A stretch of 64,000 bases of DNA from Oculatella sp. LEGE 06141 (lineage in GTDB: Bacteria; Cyanobacteriota; Cyanobacteriia; Elainellales; Elainellaceae), in NCBI RefSeq assembly GCF_015207605.1, contig NZ_JADEWO010000009.1, positions 62,001 through 126,000 of the forward strand, in the 5' to 3' direction. Under the pieces are notes generated by a model. It saw nothing but the letters and a program-made list of their open reading frames with translations. It had not been told where the DNA came from and did no database searches. Position 1 is the stretch's first letter. Each line of letters opens with the position of its first letter. The position numbers and the translations under genes were made by a program. Of this stretch, positions 30,735 through 38,850 are shown piece by piece.

Positions 30735-31568
30735 TTAACTAGAAAACCGTGATTTTAACCGCATCCATTGGCTGCGTAGCCACCAGAACTTGCTAGATTC
30801 CATCGCATCAACTCTGGATTCGGCGCGCTTGAGGCGATTACGCACCTGCTTCAATTCACGATGCATCTGCTCTACTTCTGCTGTTACGGGATTTGGAGCA
30901 TCTAGAGATTGATAAAATTCAGCGATCGCTTGCCGGTTGCTCGTTTTTCCTTTCACCCAATAGGCTTGATCTGTCTCGATGCGTTCAAGCAGTGGCTTTT
31001 CACTATGCCTGACACAAAAATCGTAGAAAGCCTCTCTACATCCCTCCCAATAACCAAAATCGTCTAGAACGGTACAGCCGCCATTGGGAACCAACGGGTA
31101 AAACTTTTCCAGTACTTCTGTTACGGAAGAGTACCAGTCCGCATCACAGTGCAGGAGTGCAACTTTGGTTGGACCATCTTCCTGAAATGTGTCACTAAAC
31201 CATCCTGCTTTAATGATGTAGCGCTCAGATGATGTGCCGACGCGCTGCATTACTTCATGCACGTCATTGGGACTGGCAGCACACTCACCGATGTACTGTT
31301 TAGCGTCCTCTCCATCTCTCTCTGTGGTCTGGGGCATCCCCTGGAACCCTTCATACAGCCAGAGGCGGCGATCGCCCATAAATTGCGACAAGACTGCCGC
31401 CGATCCTCCTTTAAACGCACCGCATTCGACAATGTCGCCTTCAATCCTCTGATTATTCAAGTATTGGCAAATCCGAATTAAATTTTTCAGCCGTCCCTCT
31501 GACAGCAGGGTGTGCGATCGAACTTGCTCAATTAGAGATGCGATTGCCTTGGGCGAATAATCTTGCAT
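30735..31568 (-). CDS. TylF/MycF-type SAM-dependent O-methyltransferase
   Basis: 277 residues from ATG at 31568 (AGGGGGAAGGAA upstream, provided by a GTTCTAGGGG repeat that also carries the stop of the preceding gene). SAM site EGDIVECGAFKGGSAAVL, then LWLYEGFQGMPQTTERD, and LLHCDADWYSSVTEVLEKFYPLVPNGGCTVLDDFGYWEGCREAFYDF, typical of macrocin O-methyltransferases acting on sugars or small molecules. The target is unknown; an auxiliary metabolic or surface-modifying gene is likely. The C-terminal 50 residues are coiled and basic. Confidence 0.85.
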   Translation of the reverse strand: MQDYSPKAIASLIEQVRSHTLLSEGRLKNLIRICQYLNNQRIEGDIVECGAFKGGSAAVLSQFMGDRRLWLYEGFQGMPQTTERDGEDAKQYIGECAASPNDVHEVMQRVGTSSERYIIKAGWFSDTFQEDGPTKVALLHCDADWYSSVTEVLEKFYPLVPNGGCTVLDDFGYWEGCREAFYDFCVRHSEKPLLERIETDQAYWVKGKTSNRQAIAEFYQSLDAPNPVTAEVEQMHRELKQVRNRLKRAESRVDAMESSKFWWLRSQWMRLKSRFSS

Positions 31569-31578
31569 TTCCTTCCCC

Positions 31579-32136
31579 CTAGAACGTGATTTTGCCAATT
31601 CGCCACGCTAACTGCCTGCCAACCCGACCTGCCTTGGTAAAGGTGAACCCATAGCGATCGCCTGCTTTTGGGGCAATGCCCAGAATCTGGCGGAGCTGCG
31701 AACTGCTGACAGTCCAACCCTGTTCGCAAATTTCCTGGAGCTGACGTTGTGGAGCAAGGGGATCAGAAGCCGGAGGTTGGAGGCGGGCGGCGATCGCTTC
31801 TACAAATAGGAGCCAGGCTGGGGATGTGGACAAATCAGCCGACGTGTGAACAAGTTCATGGACGGGTGCGTTGCGTTCACGAACTTGTTCACCTTGAGAA
31901 CTGGATTGAGCATAACTTACTGCAAACTCTGCTGCCGCTGCTGGGTTCTCAGCCAAGAGCCGACAGTACTCATCTAGCGCTTTTAGCTGCTCAAAGGTGA
32001 TAAATGCTGCTTTACCAACCCTGAACGGCTTGATGTTCAGGATGCCCATGTATTCGTACACCTTGGTTTTGCCAAGGGTGTAGCGATCGGGGTAGAGGCT
32101 GGCGACGGGGATTTTATCAATCACTTCTGCACTCAT
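31579..32136 (-). CDS. hypothetical protein with excisionase/MerR-like N-terminal helix-turn-helix
   Basis: 185 residues from ATG at 32136 (frame opens at GTG 32160). N-terminus VASLYPDRYTLGKTKVYEYMGILNIKPFRVGKAAFITFEQLKALDEYCRLL looks like an HTH of the excisionase type, and the C-terminus (WTVSSSQLRQILGIAPKAGDRYGFTFTKAGRVGRQLAWRIGKITF) like a second DNA-binding wing. The stop TAG lies inside a CCCCTAGAAC repeat. It is likely a regulator. Confidence 0.55.
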   Translation of the reverse strand: MSAEVIDKIPVASLYPDRYTLGKTKVYEYMGILNIKPFRVGKAAFITFEQLKALDEYCRLLAENPAAAAEFAVSYAQSSSQGEQVRERNAPVHELVHTSADLSTSPAWLLFVEAIAARLQPPASDPLAPQRQLQEICEQGWTVSSSQLRQILGIAPKAGDRYGFTFTKAGRVGRQLAWRIGKITF

Positions 32137-32196
32137 GGACACGTTCGCGAGCACGTCCACACTAGTTTAGTGGAGCGGATGATTTTACCCAACAAA

Positions 32197-32223
32197 ATGC
32201 CGCCCTGAGAACTAGAGCGGCAT
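32197..32223 (-). terminator. terminator after the 32545 gene
   Basis: Perfect 7-bp stem ATGCCGC / GCGGCAT with a 13-nt loop, followed on the minus strand by TTTTGTTGGG. It ends the small regulator transcript before the next minus-strand gene. Confidence 0.7.
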
Positions 32224-32260
32224 TGCTACCTGTCTCAACTGCTACCTATCTCAAAGAGAT

Positions 32261-32545
32261 TCACTCTTTGTCGTCTGCCAGCTCACCTGACTCCTCCCAC
32301 TTCTTGAGGCGAGTCCTTACCTTCTTGTTGACTAGCACACTGTTGCTGCCGCTGGAATAAGCATGAAATCCAAGAACAATGCACAGCCTGATGAATTCTG
32401 CATCCTTCCACCCGTCCGCATCCGCGATCTCCTGCATCTGCTCTAAAAACTGAGGAGGTAACGACGTTCTCACCTCGATCATTTTGGGTGTGTTGGTCTG
32501 TGGAGACATCGAATCTACGTTAGAAGGGTGTTCTATCGCACTCAT
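32261..32545 (-). CDS. ribbon-helix-helix-like small regulator
   Basis: 94 residues from ATG at 32545. The core PKMIEVRTSLPPQFLEQMQEIADADGWKDAEFIRLCIVLGFHAY is a strand followed by two helices as in CopG/Arc-type repressors. It is divergent from the plus-strand 32.7-39.7 kb operon and shares a 160-bp control region with two palindromes. It is a good candidate for the repressor of that operon. Confidence 0.6.
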   Translation of the reverse strand: MSAIEHPSNVDSMSPQTNTPKMIEVRTSLPPQFLEQMQEIADADGWKDAEFIRLCIVLGFHAYSSGSNSVLVNKKVRTRLKKWEESGELADDKE

Positions 32546-32590
32546 ATTACCGGAATCCTTGACACGATAGAAAAATTTTACTCCTTTAAG

Positions 32591-32619
32591 TCTCCGTTCT
32601 ATCACCGTTAGAACGGAGA
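32591..32619. promoter_or_regulatory. perfect 11-bp inverted repeat (operator or hairpin)
   Basis: Arms TCTCCGTTCTA and TAGAACGGAGA with a 7-bp spacer, in the divergent control region. The arm TCTCCGTTCTAT is also identical to 12 bp spanning the 3' end of the tRNA-Ser gene at 63680-63691. Confidence 0.8.
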
Positions 32620-32652
32620 TATGCTATGTTTTGCCTATACAACAACACAACA

Positions 32653-32672
32653 TGGGTACAACGTTGTACCCA
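32653..32672. promoter_or_regulatory. 20-bp perfect palindrome, probable operator
   Basis: Reads TGGGTACAACGTTGTACCCA. It lies 36 bp before the start of the plus-strand operon. The half-site TGGGTAC also occurs in the palindrome at 53216-53237, next to a CI-like gene. Confidence 0.8.
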
Positions 32673-32707
32673 ACCTGTGTACACAACACCCCAAAACTGG
32701 AGGAAAA

Positions 32708-33274
32708 ATGCCCTATTCCAAGCAAGATTTGGCGAAGTTGTACGAGATTCACCCCAATACCGTTTACAACATTTGCAAAGCAATGGGGGTTAGCAATAAG
32801 TCGAGCTACCCTGACGAGTTTTTGCCCAAGTTTGAACACGCTCAGCAATTGGTCGCTGAGGGTGGTTATGACGAAGTTCGCAAGCACTATCAGCCGCAAG
32901 CGAAGCAGGTTCACCATCAAACCGCTGACACCCAAAGTGCAGATGCTTACACCAACTCCTCTGAAGAAGATGCTGCAACTGGGTTAGACATGGAGATTTT
33001 TGAAACCGTCAACGATCTGATGAAAGGGAAGGCACAAGAAGCTGCCCAGATTGCTGCACCCCTATTCGCTATTCATTTCAATAAAGAGCTGAGTGGGGAC
33101 AACTCCCACCTAAAAAAGGGATTTGCCACATTGCGGCGGAGATTGAAGGAGACGACTGCGGGCGACGGGAAGAACTTGCTGACTACGGGGCTTCAGATGA
33201 GATCTGCGCTGCCCTCGATGCAGCCACAACTGAGCTTATCGGCAGCATCAACCAACGAATTGACCAACGAGTAA
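32708..33274 (+). CDS. DNA-binding-like first protein of the plus-strand transfer-like operon
   Basis: 188 residues from ATG at 32708 with TGGAGGAAAA upstream (the frame opens further upstream at 32621, without ribosome site). N-terminus MPYSKQDLAKLYEIHPNTVYNICKAMGVSNKSSYPDEFLPKFEHAQQLV looks like a short HTH. The C-terminal half is helical and low in complexity. It may be the local regulator or a DNA-processing accessory. No relaxase motif is present. Confidence 0.6.
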   Translation: MPYSKQDLAKLYEIHPNTVYNICKAMGVSNKSSYPDEFLPKFEHAQQLVAEGGYDEVRKHYQPQAKQVHHQTADTQSADAYTNSSEEDAATGLDMEIFETVNDLMKGKAQEAAQIAAPLFAIHFNKELSGDNSHLKKGFATLRRRLKETTAGDGKNLLTTGLQMRSALPSMQPQLSLSAASTNELTNE

Positions 33275-33291
33275 AGCAGGGCAAATTACTG

Positions 33292-33474
33292 ATGTTCCAC
33301 AGATTTCTTCAGGGCGGAATGATTGCTTCTAGTGTTGTCATCGCGGTTGGCACGATCGCCAATGTGCTATTCCCACCAGCGATCGTCCTCACCGCTGCGA
33401 TGCTCGGCGGGTTGGCTCAAGCGTCCGCACCTGAACCCAGAGTTGTTTATGTCACAACGAGGTACAGACCATGA
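33292..33474 (+). CDS. small membrane protein
   Basis: 60 residues with one or two hydrophobic segments (MIASSVVIAVGTIANVLFPPAIVLTAAMLGGLAQ) and a short polar tail. It overlaps the next gene (ATGA). It resembles in size and type the small Spd or holin-like proteins, but no family is clear. Confidence 0.6.
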   Translation: MFHRFLQGGMIASSVVIAVGTIANVLFPPAIVLTAAMLGGLAQASAPEPRVVYVTTRYRP

Positions 33475-33878
33475 CCATGAGCCGAATCATCAAAGCTGCC
33501 ATTGCGATCGCCGTCCCTCTGCTTTTAGCTGGGGGGTCTGTTCTATCAATCAGGCATCACGCCCTTGAAGAATCTCAGGACTTAATCGATCGCCAGGGGT
33601 TGAACGGGATGCTGTCACCCATCGGGGAGGATGCCCAGCAAACCATGTTGTCTACGGCCAGAGATGGGGTGTTTACTGGATTAGCTGTTGGGTTGGTTGG
33701 CGCAACTGCGATCGCCTATGGTGTATCGCTGTTGCGAACTCCTCAGCCTCCATCAACCGGTTCAACTGAATTGAAAGACTTGCTCTCTCAGCTCAATTTC
33801 AAGGTTGATGAGCTGCGATTTGAGGTTGGACTTTTCAACATTGCCAATGACCATCAACCCGATAAGGAGGGACAGTGA
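33471..33878 (+). CDS. membrane protein with two transmembrane segments and a coiled-coil tail
   Basis: 135 residues. TM1 near 5-22 (IIKAAIAIAVPLLLAGGSVL), a polar loop, TM2 near 64-85 (GVFTGLAVGLVGATAIAYGVSLL), and a C-terminal helix (ELKDLLSQLNFKVDELRFEVGLFNIAND). It overlaps both neighbours by a few bases and has no recognised family. Likely a structural membrane part of the ATPase complex encoded downstream. Confidence 0.65.
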   Translation: MTMSRIIKAAIAIAVPLLLAGGSVLSIRHHALEESQDLIDRQGLNGMLSPIGEDAQQTMLSTARDGVFTGLAVGLVGATAIAYGVSLLRTPQPPSTGSTELKDLLSQLNFKVDELRFEVGLFNIANDHQPDKEGQ

Positions 33879-34735
33879 TGAGGCAGGCAGAATCGGTGCC
33901 CGTCGATTACGAGATTCCGTTAGGTGAGAGCAAGCCTGTTCGCCGGGAAACTCAGCCGATCGCCAATCCCAAAGCGGTGGCCGCACTGAATGTCTCACGC
34001 CACCTTCAACGCCACTGGCGCTCCTATGCCGTTGGTGCTGGGTTCTCTGTGTTGATGCTGGTGTACACATCGCAGTGGCAAAAACAGCAATCGCCCCGAC
34101 AGTTAGACAACCCGACTGATGCACGGGTGATTCCGGCTTACAACGAGTCTCAGCTCATCGTTGAGCAAATGGGTGCGCTGGAGCAGAGGGAGCGTAATCT
34201 TTCGGCATTCCTACATGAGGAACGGCAGCGCACCCTGATTGCGCTTGCCCAAGCCTACCGAGCGCTTGCCACGATGTACATCTCCAGCGGCGGCCATCCC
34301 TGCAATGGTCGGACGGTGCTGGAATGCCTGAGGACGTTTGAGCCAAACCGGATAGCGGAACTGCGATCGCTGTCCTCTCGAAATTGGTCAGCCGTAGATG
34401 CCAACCCCAACAACGTCCTCCTTCCGCTGTTAACCAAAGCGGCAGAGGCCGACAAAGTTGAAGGGCTGCGCCTGGCGGTAATCCTGGAAATCCCCTCCAC
34501 CTCGCGTCCTCAATGGATGCAGGATGAGTTGGATTTGCGTTATCCGCTACTGGCTTCCGGCATCCCACCGGAAGAAATGCAGCCTCGACCCGAAACCCTC
34601 GCCAATCTGCTAGGGGGTGTGCGTGACCAGCGGCAGCAAATTCTAAACGGTTCGCAGGAGAAATCCGCTCGAACCGAGCGGTGCTTGTCGATGCCAGAAG
34701 AGGAACGAGTTTTAGATCCTGGGTGCCTGCAATGA
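33878..34735 (+). CDS. single-span membrane protein with extracytoplasmic helical domain
   Basis: 285 residues from ATG at 33878 (AAGGAGGG upstream; GTG at 33875 is an alternative). One TM at about 50-66 (YAVGAGFSVLMLVYTSQW); the rest is helical, with two Cys in HPCNGRTVLECLRTF that could form a disulfide outside the cytoplasm. Pro/Glu-rich C-terminus. The topology is that of T4SS-like or secretion scaffold proteins; no homology is claimed. It overlaps the ATPase gene by 4 bp. Confidence 0.6.
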   Translation: MRQAESVPVDYEIPLGESKPVRRETQPIANPKAVAALNVSRHLQRHWRSYAVGAGFSVLMLVYTSQWQKQQSPRQLDNPTDARVIPAYNESQLIVEQMGALEQRERNLSAFLHEERQRTLIALAQAYRALATMYISSGGHPCNGRTVLECLRTFEPNRIAELRSLSSRNWSAVDANPNNVLLPLLTKAAEADKVEGLRLAVILEIPSTSRPQWMQDELDLRYPLLASGIPPEEMQPRPETLANLLGGVRDQRQQILNGSQEKSARTERCLSMPEEERVLDPGCLQ

Positions 34736-36003
34736 CACGTTTACCTTGGTTTGTTGCGGGTGGTTCGATCGCCGTTGCTGGGTTTTTCGGTGCGCGATCG
34801 CTTCATATGAATATCCCGGATGCGGTCGATAAATCGCATCCAGGCAAAATCGTGGTGGAGTTTGCCCAACCCAATCCAGCCCAGGGTAAGCTACTCAGCC
34901 TGGTCGCGGCTGGCAGCACCGCTGGTTGTTTATGGATGGGGATGCGGGGGGATTCTGCTCAAAGTAGCGAAACGGCATTGCCAGTCAAAACGGCTCCTGC
35001 TATCAGGCAGTCGTTCGATGAAGAGGATTTAGCAGTTCCCCTAGAACGGGTTACCCCGGCGCGCTCGGCTCGATCGCAGTCCATTGCCAAAGAGCAGCCG
35101 ACAGCCTCTGTTCCTGAAGAGTCGGTTCTGTTTGAGCGATTATTCAACCATCGCAAACGTCATCTGTTAGTGCCTGCCGAAACGGGCGCGGGGAAGACGA
35201 CGTTTTTGTTAGGGGCGATCGAATACTTCTGGCACCGCACAGGCGGAGAGCTGGAGGTGTACGGCTCCACGGTCAAGCCTAGCCCCTGGTTGGGTTTGGA
35301 GGATCTAAAAGCTGGCGACGGCAAGCCACACGTTTTGAAACTGACGATTGATGCCCCACATCAAATCATCAAACTGTTGGAACGGCTGCGTTGGCTTGAG
35401 CGCAAGCTGGTTGCAGCTCAACAAGAGCGCGATCGAGCTGAGCAAGCAGGGCAAGTGTATGTTCCCAAAGTCCGCACGCTGATCGTGCTGGATGAGTGGA
35501 ACAAGACTTTAGCGCTGGCTCAAAAATTCGATCGCCTCAACTCCGGCAACAGCGACGACGAACCCAGGCTTCGAGCGGAAGATGAGCTGATTGCGCTAGT
35601 TGAGACCTTTCTGCTCATGGGTCGGGAGGATGAATTTGCAGTCTGGCTGTTTGGGCAGGATCATCAAGTCCAAAACGCCAAAATCAATACGGGCTACCAA
35701 AAATCCTTTGGGATTGTAGTTCCCGGTCGGCTTGGGTCGATGCAAGGGATGGAGCAAGCACTCACGGGGAGGACGGCTATCGTTGGTCAACCGCGTGGCA
35801 GGGAGATTTTGCAAGAGGCGGAGCGGGTTGCAGAAGCTAGCCCAGAAACGACGATTATCTACAGCAACTTGCACGGGCATGAGGTTCTAGAAGTTCCGCA
35901 TTTGCCCGGTATCAAGCAACAACGTCTGTTTGCTCGTCAAGCCCCATCCAATGTGGTTCAAGGACGATTTAATCCAGAGCCGCTGAGTGATGTGTGGGCA
36001 TAA
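34732..36003 (+). CDS. membrane-anchored FtsK/HerA-like ATPase 1
   Basis: 423 residues from ATG at 34732 (ATGA overlap). One or two N-terminal membrane segments (LPWFVAGGSIAVAGFFGA; LLSLVAAGSTAGCLWMG), a linker, then a P-loop ATPase: Walker A LVPAETGAGKTTFLLGAIEYF, Walker B LIVLDEWNKTLALA, and a later VWLFGQDHQVQNAKINTGYQKSFGIVVPG, corresponding to the Q-loop region of DNA translocases. Its motor domain is clearly related to the second ATPase (37239). Likely a DNA pump of conjugation or VirD4/TraB type. Confidence 0.75.
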   Translation: MTRLPWFVAGGSIAVAGFFGARSLHMNIPDAVDKSHPGKIVVEFAQPNPAQGKLLSLVAAGSTAGCLWMGMRGDSAQSSETALPVKTAPAIRQSFDEEDLAVPLERVTPARSARSQSIAKEQPTASVPEESVLFERLFNHRKRHLLVPAETGAGKTTFLLGAIEYFWHRTGGELEVYGSTVKPSPWLGLEDLKAGDGKPHVLKLTIDAPHQIIKLLERLRWLERKLVAAQQERDRAEQAGQVYVPKVRTLIVLDEWNKTLALAQKFDRLNSGNSDDEPRLRAEDELIALVETFLLMGREDEFAVWLFGQDHQVQNAKINTGYQKSFGIVVPGRLGSMQGMEQALTGRTAIVGQPRGREILQEAERVAEASPETTIIYSNLHGHEVLEVPHLPGIKQQRLFARQAPSNVVQGRFNPEPLSDVWA

Positions 36004-36030
36004 ATTTCAACCAATCTACAGGAGAATCTC

Positions 36031-36360
36031 ATGAGTCAGCAGAACGATCGCACCAAATTTGACGTATTCAGTATCAACCTTCTCAATCCAATTGAAGCGT
36101 CTTGGAAAATTGCTGGATGGTTGATGGTTGGCATCCCGTTTATGGTTGCCGTTGTCTGGGGCATCTACAACCCAGACAACTTATTCAGCGTCCTCGGCAT
36201 CTCTGGCCGTAGAGCTGGAGGTGCATTTATCAACGAAACTCGTCCAGTCGGAGAATCGCTGCTAAACGGTGCATCCGGCACCGGATTCCGGCCTGGGATA
36301 ACTGGCGGAACGCAAGATGAGCAGCGTGATTCCCTGCGCCCTGGTGTAGTTGAGCAATGA
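36031..36360 (+). CDS. small membrane protein
   Basis: 109 residues with ribosome site CAGGAG. One hydrophobic span at about 27-46 (IAGWLMVGIPFMVAVVWGIY) and a polar Gly/Arg-rich tail. No family recognised. It overlaps the next gene by 4 bp. Confidence 0.6.
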   Translation: MSQQNDRTKFDVFSINLLNPIEASWKIAGWLMVGIPFMVAVVWGIYNPDNLFSVLGISGRRAGGAFINETRPVGESLLNGASGTGFRPGITGGTQDEQRDSLRPGVVEQ

Positions 36361-36818
36361 TTCAAGGGTTGCGGTGGCGACATATCGGCTGGATGTGTCT
36401 GTTCCTACTGCTGTTATTTATGACCGCAACGGCAGAGGGGGCCTACCGGCTCAACTGGCAGATTGCCTCTAAGAGTTGGCAGCAGTTAACGGCGGGAGGT
36501 CAAGGTCTGTGGCAGAAGCAGACAGAGGTGGCGCAGCAACTTGATCGGGCATCGCAGCAGCGATACGGTTATGACCCGATCGAGCCTCGTTCATCAGAAT
36601 GTGTCACCGCTCCACAATCCAGCCAGGTCTTGCAAACGGGGGAACTGTCCTCTCTGCTATCCAATCCGCCAGTAAGCCGAGAGGATGCGATCGCCCGATT
36701 AGAGCAACCCTACTGCCAAGTTGTAACCGGAGCGGATATTTGGCTGGTTGGCGCTAGTCAGTTTTTGGAAGTTTATTACAGTCCAGTTTCATTTCAGTTA
36801 AGGGAAGTTGAACAGTGA
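36357..36818 (+). CDS. secreted or membrane-tethered protein
   Basis: 153 residues with an N-terminal signal-anchor (HIGWMCLFLLLLFMTATAEGA). The rest is outside the cytoplasm, with two Cys (SSECVTA... EQPYCQVV) that could pair. Its last 25 residues (ADIWLVGASQFLEVYYSPVSF...) have a degenerate second copy downstream at 36994-37066. Function unknown. Confidence 0.6.
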   Translation: MIQGLRWRHIGWMCLFLLLLFMTATAEGAYRLNWQIASKSWQQLTAGGQGLWQKQTEVAQQLDRASQQRYGYDPIEPRSSECVTAPQSSQVLQTGELSSLLSNPPVSREDAIARLEQPYCQVVTGADIWLVGASQFLEVYYSPVSFQLREVEQ

Positions 36819-36991
36819 ATCTGTTGAGAAATTTATTCGGACGACAGAAAGTGATGCGTCTGGAGACCTGGCATCCTGTGTGGTCTGACGATGTGTATCA
36901 TGAGCCGCCTCCAGATGAACCAGTCTGGTCTGACGATGTTGACGACGATGACGATGACAGCCTTCTTGATGAAGAAGACGAGGGACGGTAA
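36815..36991 (+). CDS. very acidic small protein
   Basis: 58 residues, starting at GTG overlapping the previous stop (GTGA). It has a duplicated VWSDDV element and the acidic run DDVDDDDDDSLLDEEDEG. No ribosome site other than AAGGGAAG upstream. It may be a DNA-mimic or a metal-binding tail; unknown. Confidence 0.5.
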   Translation: MNLLRNLFGRQKVMRLETWHPVWSDDVYHEPPPDEPVWSDDVDDDDDDSLLDEEDEGR

Positions 36992-36993
36992 CT

Positions 36994-37066
36994 GTTGAAC
37001 TCTGGCTGTCGGCATTTCTAGAGCTTTACTACAACCCAGTTTCGTTTCAACTCAGGGAGATTGAGC
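36994..37066 (+). pseudogene. remnant: second copy of the 3' end of the 36357 gene
   Basis: The frame reads VELWLSAFLELYYNPVSFQL..., near-identical in sequence to ADIWLVGASQFLEVYYSPVSFQL... that ends the 36357-36818 gene, including the following stop. There is no start codon upstream in frame. It is therefore the leftover of a tandem gene duplication whose 5' part was lost or replaced by the acidic gene. Confidence 0.75.
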
Positions 37067-37067
37067 C

Positions 37068-37229
37068 ATGACTAAGAACTACAAAACCTTATTCGTTTCG
37101 CAGGACGGAGACGCTGATTTGCACACCGAGGCAACAGGACATCAGCGTATTGATGGAGTGAATGGATATAACGCAGTGCCCATCAATAATGTGTATCAAA
37201 ACGGCAAATCTGCAAAACAGTCAAAATAA
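37068..37229 (+). CDS. small hypothetical protein
   Basis: 53 residues, start ATG at 37068 with AGGGAG upstream (inherited from the duplicated segment). Polar, no TM (MTKNYKTLFVSQDGDADLHTEATGHQRI). It lies 9 bp before the ATPase-M23 gene. Unknown function. Confidence 0.5.
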   Translation: MTKNYKTLFVSQDGDADLHTEATGHQRIDGVNGYNAVPINNVYQNGKSAKQSK

Positions 37230-37238
37230 GAAGCTCTC

Positions 37239-38843
37239 ATGACTACCGCTGCTCCCCCTAGAACGCTCGACCTGATTGAACGGATTGCCGCTCACGATGG
37301 GCACATCATTGGCGCTTCCATGACTGGGAGCGGCAAAACCACAACCATGCTGGCGGCGATCGCGGCCATTGATCACCTCACCAATGGTCAAGCAGTTTGG
37401 CTGTGTGGCTCTGGCAAAGCCTCATTCTGGATGGGATTAGAGGATCAGATCGGTGAGGACGGCCTCAGTCGCGTCCTCACCGCTTCAACCTCCAAGCCTG
37501 AATCGATTGAGCCGCTACTAGCGCGGTTACGGTTCGCCATTGCTCTGCAAGAGAAACGAGAGCAACAACGGCTGGACAAAAGCAGACGGGGGAAAACGGT
37601 CAACCCCAAGCCAATTTATGTTGTTTTGGATGAATGGCTGATTCTGCTCAAAGTAGCCAAACGCCATAGCAAAGAAGCTTATCAAGAGCTGATTGACTTG
37701 GTTGAGACGATCGCTCTCAAAGGACGGCAAGACCGTGTATTTATCTGGCTCTGGGCACAGGGCCATCATTGTAAGACGCTGCATCTAGATGGCGACTTGC
37801 GAAACAATTTTGGTGTGATTGCGCTGGGTGGTGCTGGTAACAATTCCAGTGTTGAGAGTGCGATCGCCGATGCTGATCTGATTCCCAACCGGTTTCAGCG
37901 AGAACAGCTAGAGGTAACCTACAAAGAACTGTTTGCTGAAGATCCAACCGGGAGAGTTTTTTACACCTCGCTTGGCGGACACGTTCTCGGCAGAACGATG
38001 CAATTGCCCGACATGGAGGCGCAACGCATCTTTGAAGCAAGTCGCTCTAGATTCGGATTTAAAGCGAAGCCTCCATCCAAGACGAAACAAGCCAACGAAT
38101 TAGCCTCTGATTCCTACGATTCGGGAGAAGCAGAAGAGACCCCAGAATGGGTGCGATTGCGTCAAGCGGAGCTGCGGCTCAAGACCAGAGAATATTTAGA
38201 TAAATCCCTGACGGCTGAGCAACGTTGGAATTTAATCACTCTCACCGTTGGGGTAGTGGTCTCGACTGTCTATCTGGTTCCGCCCTTCAGCGGAGCGCTC
38301 CAGGCGGCATGGGATGTAGGAGCGCAAGCGGCTGGAATTGCAGGTCAAGCGGTTGACACCGCTGGCAGCGTCATTAATTATTTTGCGCCAGATCTCAAAG
38401 CGACTCCCAAGGTGGGAGAAATCATTGCCGGGTATCGCGTCACCAGTCCGTTTGGGAAGCGCGATCGCCCCTGCCCTACCTGCTCTGAGGAGCATAAAGG
38501 CGTTGACCTGGGTACCCCAACAGGTACCCAACTTTATGCCGTTGGCGAACCTGGAAAAACGGTTGAAGTGAAATGTTGGTGGGATGGAAATGGAGGTGGC
38601 AATGTCGCCACGTATGACTCAATGGGGTCAACGTGGCAATACCTTCACCTGAGCCGATGTGCCGCAGGAACACAGCGAGTGGGCAGCATCATTGCTCAGT
38701 CGGGCAGTTCCGGCATAGGGACAGGGGCACATTTCCACATTGAGCAAATCCAAAATGGCGAGAAATTGCCCCCACCCAAGTGGGCAATTTGGGCATCGCT
38801 CACCGGCAAACTGCCAGAGCCAGCGATCGCCCGTAGCAATTAG
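37239..38843 (+). CDS. FtsK/HerA-like ATPase fused to M23 peptidase
   Basis: 534 residues. Motor domain: Walker A MTGSGKTT (28-35), Walker B YVVLDEWLILL (D131, E132), then FIWLWAQGHHCKTLHLDGDLRNNFGVIALGGAG. One membrane segment at about 333-350 (TLTVGVVVSTVYLVPPF). C-terminal M23 metallopeptidase: H419-x3-D423 (EEHKGVDLG), H470, and H498-x-H500 (GAHFHIEQ), all zinc ligands present. The motor would face the cytoplasm and the peptidase the wall, so one protein could couple DNA movement and local wall opening. This fusion is unusual. Confidence 0.85.
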   Translation: MTTAAPPRTLDLIERIAAHDGHIIGASMTGSGKTTTMLAAIAAIDHLTNGQAVWLCGSGKASFWMGLEDQIGEDGLSRVLTASTSKPESIEPLLARLRFAIALQEKREQQRLDKSRRGKTVNPKPIYVVLDEWLILLKVAKRHSKEAYQELIDLVETIALKGRQDRVFIWLWAQGHHCKTLHLDGDLRNNFGVIALGGAGNNSSVESAIADADLIPNRFQREQLEVTYKELFAEDPTGRVFYTSLGGHVLGRTMQLPDMEAQRIFEASRSRFGFKAKPPSKTKQANELASDSYDSGEAEETPEWVRLRQAELRLKTREYLDKSLTAEQRWNLITLTVGVVVSTVYLVPPFSGALQAAWDVGAQAAGIAGQAVDTAGSVINYFAPDLKATPKVGEIIAGYRVTSPFGKRDRPCPTCSEEHKGVDLGTPTGTQLYAVGEPGKTVEVKCWWDGNGGGNVATYDSMGSTWQYLHLSRCAAGTQRVGSIIAQSGSSGIGTGAHFHIEQIQNGEKLPPPKWAIWASLTGKLPEPAIARSN

Positions 38844-38850
38844 GAGGAGT

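Noticed and set aside
34681..34731. Longer N-terminus of the first ATPase
   Set aside because: It would overlap the previous gene by 55 bp; ATG at 34732 gives a 4-bp ATGA coupling and starts right before the membrane segment.
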